A stretch of 64,000 bases of DNA, taken from contig NZ_JACFXW010000001.1 in the NCBI RefSeq assembly GCF_014158035.1, forward strand, positions 1,798,001 to 1,862,000, read 5' to 3'. A program made the translations under genes and the position numbers. The notes beneath the pieces were generated by a model, which was not told the origin of the DNA, did no database searches, and was given only the letters and a program-made list of their open reading frames with translations. Within the stretch, counting starts at the first letter, position 1. Every line of letters starts with the position of its first letter. Shown one piece after another: positions 18,409 through 26,683 of this stretch. This DNA comes from Rhizobium sp. G21 (GTDB taxonomy: Bacteria > Pseudomonadota > Alphaproteobacteria > Rhizobiales > Rhizobiaceae).

Positions 18409-19518
18409 TCACAGGATGCGGCTCGCACGGCCGCGAAACAGGATCCACAGGAAGAAAGGCGCACCCATCAAGGCCGTGAGAATGCCGATCGGCAGTTCGG
18501 CCGGGGCGACCACGATACGAGCCGCGATATCGGCGCCGATCAGCAGCGTCCCGCCCAGCAGCGCAGAGGCAGGCAGAAGAAAGCGGTGGTCGGGCCCGAT
18601 CGCCAAGCGCAGGATATGCGGCACGATGATGCCGACAAAGCCGATCACCCCACAGAAGGCGACCGCAACGCCGGTCATGGCGGCGACGAGGAAGATGCAG
18701 GCCTTCTTCAGCGTCTCGACCGGAACGCCCATATGCATGGCGGCGGCCTCGCCCAATGTGAAGGCGTTCAGGCCGCGCGCGAGGAAAGGCAGCATGATCA
18801 GCGAGGGCCCGACGACCCCCAGCGTGATCAACGCCTTGTCCCAACTGGCTCCAGCCAAAGATCCGAGACTCCAGAAGGAGATGTCGCGCAATTGCTGGTC
18901 CTCGGCCATATAGACGAGCAGACCCGTTCCGGCCATGGCGAGTGCGCCGATGGCGATGCCGGCGATCAGCAGGGTGGCGACCTGCGTTTCGCCGTCACGC
19001 GATGCGATCGCGTAGAGAAGCATGGTCACCGTCAAGCCGCCGACGAAGGCGGCGATCGGAATGAGGAACGGTCCCAGAAGAGAGGCAAGCGGCGCAAGCG
19101 CGCTCGCTCCCAGCACGATCGACCCGACAGCGCCGAGACTCGCGCCGGCGGAGACGCCGACGACGCCGGGATCGGCGAGCGGATTGCGGAACAGGCCCTG
19201 CATGATCGCGCCGGAGACCGCGAGGCCCGCGCCGGCCATCAAGCCGAGAATGGCTCTGGGCAACCGGATGTCGAGAATCATGATCCGGTCGCGGAGCGCC
19301 TCGACGCCGTCTTGCGGCGCGCTGGAGAGCCAATCATACAGGAACCGGGGCAGCGACGCAGAGCTTGCGCCGACCCCGATCGAAAAAACGGTGACGGCGA
19401 GAGCCAACGCCACGAGCGCCGCCAGGCCCAGGCGTTGCCGCAGCGGCATGGCGAGCGCTTTGCGGGACCGTCGCAGCCGCGCCGGGCTTGCAGCCATCGC
19501 GCTCGCCTCAACCGCCAT
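18409..19518 (-). CDS. hmuU: Hemin ABC transporter permease HmuU
   Basis: A FecCD/BtuC-type permease with about 9-10 membrane segments. Family stretches seen are RLPRAILGLMAGAGLAVSGAIMQGLFRNPLADPGVVGVSAGA and the C-terminal GVIGFVGIIVPHILR coupling region. The ATG at 19518 (369 residues) overlaps the hmuT stop by 11 bases and has GAAGG before it. The ATG at 19500 is an equally possible start with GAGG. Works with HmuT and HmuV. Confidence 0.92.
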   Translation of the reverse strand: MAVEASAMAASPARLRRSRKALAMPLRQRLGLAALVALALAVTVFSIGVGASSASLPRFLYDWLSSAPQDGVEALRDRIMILDIRLPRAILGLMAGAGLAVSGAIMQGLFRNPLADPGVVGVSAGASLGAVGSIVLGASALAPLASLLGPFLIPIAAFVGGLTVTMLLYAIASRDGETQVATLLIAGIAIGALAMAGTGLLVYMAEDQQLRDISFWSLGSLAGASWDKALITLGVVGPSLIMLPFLARGLNAFTLGEAAAMHMGVPVETLKKACIFLVAAMTGVAVAFCGVIGFVGIIVPHILRLAIGPDHRFLLPASALLGGTLLIGADIAARIVVAPAELPIGILTALMGAPFFLWILFRGRASRIL

Positions 19519-20383
19519 AGAGCGCCTTCGACAGGGTGCGGATCGCATCCGCGGTGCGCGGACCGAAGCCGAGAGTGGATGCGCCATCCAGGCGCAGCAG
19601 CGAACCCGATTGGCCGGCCGGCGTGAGCTTGATGGCCGGATGAGACAGAACCTCTTCATCGGACGCGCCGGGACCGGCGCGGCTCATCATCAGGATCACG
19701 TCCGGCGCGGCGGAGATGACCGCCTCGTCATTGATCAGCTTGTAGCCATGAAAATCGCCGGCGACATTGACCGCGCCCGCCAGTTTCAATATGCCGTTCG
19801 CCGCCGTGTGATCGCCGGCGGCCATGATCTTGCCGCCCTGAAGGGTGAGCACGAAGAGGACCCGCTTGCGTTTGTCCGCTGGAACCGCATCGGCCGCCTT
19901 AACGGCTGCGTCGATATCGACCGAGATTTTCTTCGCCAGCGCTGCGGCCTCGGAGTCTGCGCCAAGCGCGGCGCCGACGGCGAGGATCTTGGCCGTAATC
20001 GCTTCGGCGTCATAGCCTTCGGGTACGGTCACCACGGGAATGGAGGACTTCCTGATGACATCGATGGCGGGCTTGGGGCCGCTGCCCTCGATCATCAGGA
20101 TCGCAGACGGATTGACCGACAGCACGCCTTCCGGAGACAGTTGCCGCATATAACCCACATCCGGCAGCTTCATTGCTTCGCGCGGGAAAAGACTGGTGGA
20201 ATCGCGGGCGATCAGAAGATCGCCCTTTCCCAGCGCATAAACGATCTCGGTCACCGCTCCGCCGATCGACACTATACGAGAGGGGTCAGCGATCTTCTCG
20301 CCCGCCATCCCCTGCCCGAGCGGCAGGAGGGCGAGAGACAGGGCGACGCCGGCGCCTCGGATTGCATTCATAAAAAACGACAT
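19508..20383 (-). CDS. hmuT: Hemin-binding periplasmic protein HmuT
   Basis: The substrate-binding protein of the heme importer, 291 residues. The N-terminal signal peptide has a hydrophobic core AGVALSLALLPLG and a cut near GMAG. The mature part follows the HmuT/ChuT fold (RIVSIGGAVTEIVYALG, DVGYMRQLSPEGVLSVNPSAIL, GDFHGYKLINDEAVISAAPDVILMM). It starts 9 bases after hmuS. Its job is to receive heme from the outer-membrane receptor, which is not in this window. Confidence 0.92.
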   Translation of the reverse strand: MSFFMNAIRGAGVALSLALLPLGQGMAGEKIADPSRIVSIGGAVTEIVYALGKGDLLIARDSTSLFPREAMKLPDVGYMRQLSPEGVLSVNPSAILMIEGSGPKPAIDVIRKSSIPVVTVPEGYDAEAITAKILAVGAALGADSEAAALAKKISVDIDAAVKAADAVPADKRKRVLFVLTLQGGKIMAAGDHTAANGILKLAGAVNVAGDFHGYKLINDEAVISAAPDVILMMSRAGPGASDEEVLSHPAIKLTPAGQSGSLLRLDGASTLGFGPRTADAIRTLSKALYGG

Positions 20384-20392
20384 GGCTTTCCC

Positions 20393-21445
20393 TTATGCTG
20401 CCTCGGCGGCGCTGGTGGTCGAGAGGCTTTCGACGAGCGAGCGCCATTCCGCCATCTCGGCATTGCCTTCCTTGCGCTTGCCGAAGAACTGGATGATCAT
20501 TTCGCCATCGGCGTCATAAGCCTCGATCGAGGTGACATGGCCGTCCTTGGTGGGCTTGCGGACTGCCCATGCTTCCGCGATGTGGTCCATGCGCAGATGC
20601 AGGTGGAAGGACGGGTCCATGACATTGATCCATGGGCCCATCGGCTGAATGTTCGACACCGGACCGGTATGGATCTGCACAATGCCGCGATTGGCGACGA
20701 AGCACATCAGATTGACCTGGGTCTCGACCGACTTCTGGAAAAATTCGGCGATCACGCCATCGGTCAGTTTCCAGGCGAAGTCCTCGCCCACCGCGCGCAC
20801 GGCGGCGCAGCGGTCGACGTCGAGCTTGCGCAACATGCCGAAGAATTCATGCGTGTCGGTCATCTTGCTCCACTGGTCGCGGAGTGCTGCAACGTCGAAA
20901 CCGTCCTTGCGGCCGGAAGGAAGCTTCGTGAAGACTTCGGCCGTGAACTCCTGAGACTGATCTTCCAGCCGGAAATCCGCGACCAGGCGCTCATAGCCCT
21001 CGAGATTGGATTCCGGACGCAGATGGATCTTGTGGATCGCCTCGCCCGACTTGTCGAAATATTGCAGGCTGCGGCGCACCGTATCGCCGTCGGTCTTGGT
21101 CACGGCGAAGGCATGCGCCCAGACCCAATTGAAAATGCGCAGATCGATGTTTTCGCCGAGGGTCAGCGAGGTGCGCTCGCCGATCTCGATCTTCTCATAG
21201 ACGCCGATCTTTTCGTGCACGGCGCTTTCGTTGCGGCTGAGCGCCATCACGACGCCGAGTTCCGGCGCGCGTTCGAGCATGCGATTGGGACTGGCGTCGA
21301 TGCGAACGGCTGAAATCCCCACTTCCGCCGCCACCAAAGCCGCCTCGGAGACGCCGAGATTCTTGGCGATATCGCGCTCGCGCAGCTTTGAATTTTCGGT
21401 CCGATAGGCGCGGATTTCGGACGGCGTCGGCCCAATGTTGCTCAT
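20393..21445 (-). CDS. hmuS: Hemin-degrading/heme-trafficking protein HmuS
   Basis: A 350-residue cytoplasmic HemS/ChuX-type protein that accepts imported heme and releases or degrades it. Two tandem copies of the fold are present, each with a heme-region repeat (RNESAVHEKIGVYEKI in the first, MCFVANRGIVQIHTGPV in the second). The N-terminus carries the helix EIRAYRTENSKLRERDIAKNLGVSEAALVAAEVG seen in the family. It lies between hmuP and hmuT. Confidence 0.92.
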   Translation of the reverse strand: MSNIGPTPSEIRAYRTENSKLRERDIAKNLGVSEAALVAAEVGISAVRIDASPNRMLERAPELGVVMALSRNESAVHEKIGVYEKIEIGERTSLTLGENIDLRIFNWVWAHAFAVTKTDGDTVRRSLQYFDKSGEAIHKIHLRPESNLEGYERLVADFRLEDQSQEFTAEVFTKLPSGRKDGFDVAALRDQWSKMTDTHEFFGMLRKLDVDRCAAVRAVGEDFAWKLTDGVIAEFFQKSVETQVNLMCFVANRGIVQIHTGPVSNIQPMGPWINVMDPSFHLHLRMDHIAEAWAVRKPTKDGHVTSIEAYDADGEMIIQFFGKRKEGNAEMAEWRSLVESLSTTSAAEAA

Positions 21446-21483
21446 GTTCGATTCCTTCTATGCAATGTCCGCAGCGGCGGTGC

Positions 21484-21672
21484 TTATTTGTTGAGAATGA
21501 GTTTGCCCTGTTTGGTGATCTTCATCCGATAGGCCGAGCCGGCGTGATGGATGACGATTTCACGGTCGCCCATGAACAGGGTTTTCGTGTCGTATTCCCG
21601 CACATTGACATCGAGAGGGGCGGCTTGGGCTGCGCTTTCGCGCCCCGCCGGATCTCTGTCTCCACTCGGCAT
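21484..21672 (-). CDS. hmuP: Hemin uptake protein HmuP
   Basis: A 62-residue protein ending in the HmuP core: a strand turn LFMGDREIVIHHAGSAYRMKIT and the tail KQGKLILNK. In Bradyrhizobium and Sinorhizobium, HmuP is needed for expression of the heme receptor gene. It is the promoter-proximal gene of the hmu cluster, 38 bases before hmuS, with a TGA-N9-TCA box 28-42 bases upstream of its start. Confidence 0.9.
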   Translation of the reverse strand: MPSGDRDPAGRESAAQAAPLDVNVREYDTKTLFMGDREIVIHHAGSAYRMKITKQGKLILNK

Positions 21673-21699
21673 GATCAGCCTCTTTGTTCAGATCTTTGT

Positions 21700-21714
21700 T
21701 GACTTCCGTAGTCA
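21700..21714. promoter_or_regulatory. RirA-type iron-responsive operator in the hmuP promoter
   Basis: TGACTTCCGTAGTCA fits TGA-N9-TCA and is nearly a full palindrome. It shares the TGACTTC left half with box 1 of the hemophore-like gene. It lies in the hmuP/tonB divergent gap and could serve both genes, though it is much closer to hmuP. Confidence 0.65.
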
Positions 21715-21840
21715 TATTTCTTAATCCACGCAATACCAGTGCGGGATAGTCAAGTTAAAATTTATCGATCGCGCCGTCGAATATTCGACCGCGCGCAGAT
21801 GCGGGCCGGGGGATCGCTCCGTGTCCGAAAGGAGTGGGTC

Positions 21841-23144
21841 ATGACGCAGACAGCTGACAGCGCGATCGTCCAGCTCAGCTCGCTCCGCTTCAAGCCCGCC
21901 AATTCCAATCAGGCCGATCGGTCGGGGTTTCGCATCAGTTCAACAATGTGCCGCGCTGCTCCTTCGCACGCGACGACGGCATCTCGCCCTATCTCGGATC
22001 GGAAACCGAGATAGATCGATATCCGTCTTCCGCCGTCGGCCTCGAACCCCTGCATGCGGACATTCCCCATCCAGCGCCCGAACCAGACAAGCCGCGGAGC
22101 GGCGCACATCGCAGATTGTTGCGCAGCGGCTTTGCGCTGTCCGTTTTCCTCCATGCCGGCGTCGCCCTGGCGCTGGGCGTGTTTGTCGCAAAAGCTCCGG
22201 ACGACGCGCTGATCCAAGGCGAAACGGTGATTTCGCTGATCGTCCAGGGCGACGATTCCGACGTCGACGCGCGGGTTTCGGGAGACGAAACCGCCAAGGA
22301 TCTGGAGGTCGAGGAACCGCAACAGGAAACTGTCGAGAAAGCCAAACCCGATCCTGCCCCTGTACCGAAGCCGGTCGAGCCGCCGCCGATTGCAAAAGTG
22401 GAGCCGGAGCCGCCGCCCGTTGTTCCGGCGACATCCGAACAAGTGCTCAAGGACGCGCCGATGCCAATGCTCGGCGCGGCACTCCCCGAGATTTTGACCG
22501 CGACGACGCCTGCCGAGGCGAAAGTGGCTGAGATCGCCAAACCGGTCGTTCAGGAGCCGCCGAAAGAGATCGAAGAGATCAAACCCGAGCCGCCCAAACC
22601 GATCAATCCACCAAAAGTCGAAACGAGGCCGGTCGAAGAGAAGAAGCCGGAGCCGCCTAAGCCAGTGGAAAAGGAGCCGGAACTCAAGAAGCCCGAGCCC
22701 AAGCCGGTGGTCGAAAAGGAAAAGCCCAAGACAAAACCCGTCAAGAAAACGGTGGCCAAGAAGGACCAGAAGAAGCGCAAGGGCCAGAACGCCAAGCAAG
22801 AATACAACGCCGATCGCGGCCGGACAGATGCCAAGAGCAGAGGGCAATCCAGCAAGGACGCCTCGAGAGGCGCCGCCAATCGGGAAGTCGGCAATGCGGC
22901 GGCCAGCAATTACAAGGGTCTCGTTCAAAAGAAGCTGAGCCGAGCGCAAAAACGCGTCCGGGTCCGCGGCGAAGGAAGCCTTGTGCTTTCATTCACCATA
23001 ACGGCGAACGGCGGAGTATCAGGCGCACGCATTTCCCGCAGTTCCGGCGACCCCAAACTCGACCAAGCGGCTCTGGCTTTGTTGGATAGAGCCGCGCCAT
23101 TTCCAGCCATTCCTGCGGAAACAGGCAAAAAAGCTGGAAAATGA
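21841..23144 (+). CDS. tonB: TonB energy transducer (one probable frame break near the N-terminus)
   Basis: TonB couples inner-membrane energy to outer-membrane receptors, here most likely for heme. The main frame holds a cytoplasmic basic stretch, one membrane anchor (GFALSVFLHAGVALALGVFV), a long Pro/Glu/Lys-rich periplasmic spacer (EPEPPP, KPEPPKP repeats) and a C-terminal TonB fold (GSLVLSFTITANGGVSGARISRSSG). That frame has no good start. The ATG at 21841 has AAAGGAG at 21828-21834 but is in another frame. Adding one G to the run at 21924-21927 joins them, giving about 434 residues with a cytoplasmic N-terminus of about 100. If not joined, a GTG at 21948 would be used. It is divergent from hmuP. 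Confidence 0.82.
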
Positions 23145-23340
23145 CCGTGCCGATCGAGTTCCGTTAGTCAAAGCGAGCGGAATGGTTAACGTTTCCTCAC
23201 TCCGCTCATGAGCATTCGAGCAATCGGGGTCAGCCTCTTCTAACTATATGGATTAGCTAGATCTTATATCCTCCTGCGTATGGTGTGTGCCAATCCGGAA
23301 TGAACGCCGGAACCACACAATTCCTTGGAGGATGTACGGA

Positions 23341-23592
23341 ATGACCGAGACCATTCGCGAGATTCTGAAGAAGCATGCCAACCTGCCGATCGCCGCAGAG
23401 GACCTCGCCGACGGCGCCGATCTCTATGCAGCCGGTCTTTCATCCTTCGCCTCCGTGCAGGTGATGCTGGCGCTGGAGGAGAACTTCGACATCGAATTCC
23501 CCGACAGTCTTCTCAACCGCAAGTCTTTCCAAAGCATCGAAGCCATCGCTCGCACGGTGGATTCCATTCTGGACGGCAGAAAGGTGGCATGA
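23341..23592 (+). CDS. Acyl/aminoacyl carrier protein partner of the aa:CP ligase
   Basis: An 83-residue carrier protein with the four-helix ACP pattern. The phosphopantetheine site is GLSSFASVQ, with Ser35 the likely attachment residue. The usual Asp before it is Ser, as in several non-fatty-acid carrier proteins. The ATG at 23341 has GGAGG at 23327-23331. Its stop overlaps the next gene (ATGATGA), and the third gene is an amino acid:carrier protein ligase. In Bradyrhizobium and Agrobacterium such carriers receive glycine or alanine from the ligase. First gene of the operon. Confidence 0.85.
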   Translation: MTETIREILKKHANLPIAAEDLADGADLYAAGLSSFASVQVMLALEENFDIEFPDSLLNRKSFQSIEAIARTVDSILDGRKVA

Positions 23593-24773
23593 TGAACATT
23601 CCGGTCAACCTGTCGGCCGGCAGCCTTGTCGAGCGCGCCCAGCGCGTCGCGGCTGTCGCCAGGGCCCATGCGGCCGAAGTGGACCATGACGGTCGCTTTC
23701 CGGAGGAAGCCGTCAACGCCATGAAGGCGGAGCGCCTTCTGTCCATCCAGATCCCGACGGAGCTCGGCGGCGACGCTGCCTCGACCGGCGAGATCACCGA
23801 ACTCTGCTCGATCATTTCCCAAGCCTGCTCGTCGGCGGCCATGGTCTTCGCCATGCATCACATCAAGCTTTCCAGCCTGGTGGAGCACGGCATGGACAGC
23901 GACTGGCATCGCAGTTTCATGCGCCGCGTCGTCTCCGAGCAGATGTTGATTGCTTCGGCCACCACCGAAGGCGGCATCGGCGGCAATCTGCGCAATTCGA
24001 TCTGCGCGATCGAGGTCGACGGCGACATCTGCCGGCTGGAAAAGGACGCGACCGTCATTTCCTACGCCACAAAGGCCGACGCTATCCTGATCACCTCGCG
24101 CGCTCACAAGGATGCGGCGCCGACCGACCAGGTCATGACCGCCTTCACCCGCGACCAATACACGCTCGACAAGACCCAGGATTGGGACACGCTCGGCATG
24201 CGCGGCACCTGCTCGGAAGGCTTCCTGTTCAAGGGCGAAGCGCCCAAGGAGCAGATCTTCCCCAAGCCTTTCGCCGAGATCGCGGCGCAATCCATGCTGG
24301 CCAACAGCCATATCCTCTGGAGCGGCGTCTGGTATGGCATCGCGGTGGATGCGGTCAATCGCGCCCAGGCTTTCGTCCGTTCTGCCGCCCGCAAGCAGCC
24401 GGGCGTGGTTCCGCCGGGCGCCATTCGTCTCGCTGAGGTCTCCAACCTTCTGCAGATGATGAAGTCCAACGTCGTGGCCGCCATCAAGGCCTATGAAGAG
24501 GCGAAAGCCGATCCCGAAAAACTCTCTTCGGTCGCTTTCTCCGTGGCGATGAACAACGTCAAGATCGCCTCGTCCGAGTCGGTTCTGACCATCATCGACC
24601 ATGCGATGCTGATCTGCGGCATCCTCGGCTACAAGAACGGCACGCCCTTCAGCCTCGGTCGCCACCTTCGCGATGCGCATTCCGCCCGCCTGATGATCTC
24701 CAACGACCGGATCCTCGGCAACACATCCACCATGCTCCTGATCCACAAGCAGGACACGAGCCTTCTGGGATAA
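23589..24773 (+). CDS. Acyl-CoA dehydrogenase-like flavoprotein of the aa:CP ligase operon
   Basis: A 394-residue protein of the acyl-CoA dehydrogenase superfamily (FAD). It has the N-terminal helical domain ([25 protein letters not shown]), the middle strand domain ([16 protein letters not shown]) and the C-terminal helical bundle. The C-terminus reads [22 protein letters not shown]. The YEG glutamate used as catalytic base by many family members is not seen there. The start overlaps the carrier protein stop and the stop overlaps the ligase start (TAATG). A role in oxidising the carrier-bound aminoacyl group is a reasonable guess from gene order, not shown. Confidence 0.8.
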   Translation: MMNIPVNLSAGSLVERAQRVAAVARAHAAEVDHDGRFPEEAVNAMKAERLLSIQIPTELGGDAASTGEITELCSIISQACSSAAMVFAMHHIKLSSLVEHGMDSDWHRSFMRRVVSEQMLIASATTEGGIGGNLRNSICAIEVDGDICRLEKDATVISYATKADAILITSRAHKDAAPTDQVMTAFTRDQYTLDKTQDWDTLGMRGTCSEGFLFKGEAPKEQIFPKPFAEIAAQSMLANSHILWSGVWYGIAVDAVNRAQAFVRSAARKQPGVVPPGAIRLAEVSNLLQMMKSNVVAAIKAYEEAKADPEKLSSVAFSVAMNNVKIASSESVLTIIDHAMLICGILGYKNGTPFSLGRHLRDAHSARLMISNDRILGNTSTMLLIHKQDTSLLG

Positions 24774-25687
24774 TGACAATGGATATGCAGGTTTCCTTTC
24801 TTGATCGCCTTTTTGAATCCGGTCTGCTGATCGACACCGGCGTCGACGGCCTCTATGGCCGCTCCGGCGAATTCGAAGACGTCATCGCCGCTTTCGAGCG
24901 GCTGATCGACCGCACCGGCGGCGGCGACGGCGCCGAGGCCATCCGGTTTCCGCCCGGCATGAACCGCGCCTATTTCGAGACCAGCGGTTACATGAAGAGC
25001 TTCCCTCAGCTCGCCGGCACGGTTCATTCCTTCTGCGGCAACGACCACGACCATCTGAGCCTGCTGCAATGCATGGAAGAAGGTAAGGACTGGACGAAGG
25101 AACAGAAGGCGACCGACATCGCGCTCACGCCGGCCGCCTGCTATCCGCTCTATCCGACCATCGCCAAGCGCGGCCCGATCGCGATGAAGGGCGGCCTCTA
25201 CGACCTGCAGTCCTACTGCTTCCGGCATGAACCGTCCAAGGACCCCGCCCGCCAGCAGCTGTTCCGCATGCGCGAATATGTCTGCATGGGCACCGAAGCC
25301 CATGTGACCGATTTCCGCCAGACCTGGATGGATCGCGGCGTCGAAATGATGAAGTCGGTCGGACTCGATGTCGAAATCGACATCGCCAACGACCCGTTCT
25401 TCGGCCGCGCCGGCCGCCTGCTCGCCAACAACCAGCGCGACCAGAACCTGAAATTCGAATTGCTGATCCCGGTGACCTCGCAGGCCAACAAGACCGCCTG
25501 CATGAGCTTCAACTATCATCAGGACGCCTTCGGCTCCAAATGGGGTCTCAACCTTGAGGACGGCACGGTCGCGCACACCGCCTGCGTCGGCTTCGGCCTG
25601 GAGCGCATCGCGCTTGCGCTCTTCGCCAAGCATGGCCTCGACACCAAGCTGTGGCCGGAAGACGTCCGCAAGGTTCTGTGGGGCTGA
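24773..25687 (+). CDS. Amino acid:[carrier protein] ligase, class II aminoacyl-tRNA synthetase homologue
   Basis: A 304-residue enzyme like the SerRS-type catalytic core that lacks a tRNA-binding arm. Homologues from Bradyrhizobium and Agrobacterium activate Gly or Ala with ATP and load it on a carrier protein, not on tRNA. Cys123, Glu168 and Cys271 sit 45 and 103 residues apart. These are the same spacings as the zinc ligands I recall for the Bradyrhizobium enzyme (Cys131, Glu176, Cys279). Motif 2 is FRHEPS...[14 protein letters not shown] and motif 3 is [12 protein letters not shown]. The ATG overlaps the previous stop (TAATG). Length fits the family. The amino acid used cannot be read from sequence. 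Confidence 0.9.
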   Translation: MTMDMQVSFLDRLFESGLLIDTGVDGLYGRSGEFEDVIAAFERLIDRTGGGDGAEAIRFPPGMNRAYFETSGYMKSFPQLAGTVHSFCGNDHDHLSLLQCMEEGKDWTKEQKATDIALTPAACYPLYPTIAKRGPIAMKGGLYDLQSYCFRHEPSKDPARQQLFRMREYVCMGTEAHVTDFRQTWMDRGVEMMKSVGLDVEIDIANDPFFGRAGRLLANNQRDQNLKFELLIPVTSQANKTACMSFNYHQDAFGSKWGLNLEDGTVAHTACVGFGLERIALALFAKHGLDTKLWPEDVRKVLWG

Positions 25688-25691
25688 GGCG

Positions 25692-26659
25692 ATGGCCGCC
25701 GTCTTCCCCATCTCGATCCCCTCGCCTACCGGCCGCATGCCCTGCATTCGGCCGAGCGGGCCTGGCCGGAGACCAATTGCTATGTCGATCTGTGGATCGA
25801 GGCGCTGCACGCCATGGGCGCCCCGCCCGAGGCCATGCTCGGCTTCACGCTGACCCAGGATTTCGAGGGCGATCAGTTCACCTTCTTCAAGGTTCCGCTG
25901 GAAGACCTCGAAAGCCTCTATGACGTGAGGGTGACGGAACTGGCGATCTTCGACCGCGTCGAGGATCACATCTCCGAACAGATCGCGCGGGGCCGTCTCT
26001 GCCTTTTGGAGATGGACAGCTACTACATGCCCGACACGCAGGGCGTGGCCTATCGCACCGAACACGGCAAGACCACGATCGCCATCAATCGGCTGTCGGA
26101 GAAAGACAAGTCGATCGACTACTTCCACAATGGCGGCTTCCACCGCCTGGAGGGAGAGGATTTCGACGGCGTGTTCGGCAAGTTCTTGCCCGAAGGCGCA
26201 GCGCCCTTCCTGCCCTATACCGAATTCGCCAAACTGCCGGCCCGCTTGCCGGATGCGGCGCATGTCCGGCAGGAGGCGCATCGCCTGCTCCGGCGGCACC
26301 TGAAACGCATGCCGGAGCACAATCCGGTCGCCGCCTTCGCGCGGGTGTTTCCGATGCAGGTGAGCGCGCTCGCCGATCGTCCGTTCGAGTATTTTCACAA
26401 ATACGCCTTCAACACGCTTCGGCAGTTGGGCGCGAATTTCGAACTGGCGGCGACGCATTTCGACTGGCTGGCGCCCGGCGGCGATCTCAAGGCCTCTTCC
26501 GACGCCGCGATGACCATCGCCAACACCGCCAAGACGGCGCAGTTCCAGCTGGCGCGCGCGCTGACGCGCAAGAAATACGACACGCTGGGACAGGCGCTGG
26601 CGCCGGCGGTTGATGCCTGGGATCACCTTAGGGAAACCATCGCCGCGCATATCAACTGA
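25692..26659 (+). CDS. DUF1839 family protein of the aa:CP ligase operon (one frame break)
   Basis: About 322 residues, matching DUF1839 proteins that accompany amino acid:carrier protein ligases. Conserved pieces include PETNCYVDLWIEALHAMG, FTLTQDFEGDQFTFFKVP and the C-terminal helical region. The main frame has no start before 25814. The ATG at 25692, 4 bases after the ligase stop, opens in another frame (MAAVFP). Adding one C to the run at 25706-25709 gives MAAVFPHLDPLAYRPH, which fits the family, so the gene is read as intact. Biochemical role unknown. Its constant place after the ligase suggests it takes the aminoacyl group from the carrier, but this is inference. Confidence 0.85.
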
Positions 26660-26683
26660 TCCTTAACCATATCAGGAGACATC

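Noticed and set aside
18394-21313. Long plus-strand open frames opposite the hmu genes
   Set aside because: They are antisense to hmuVUTS, which carry clear motifs, and their products are His/Asp/Gly/Arg-rich as expected from reading GC-rich genes backwards.
24629-26650. Long minus-strand open frame opposite the aa:CP ligase and DUF1839 genes
   Set aside because: Antisense shadow; no family motif and typical His/Arg/Gly-rich composition.
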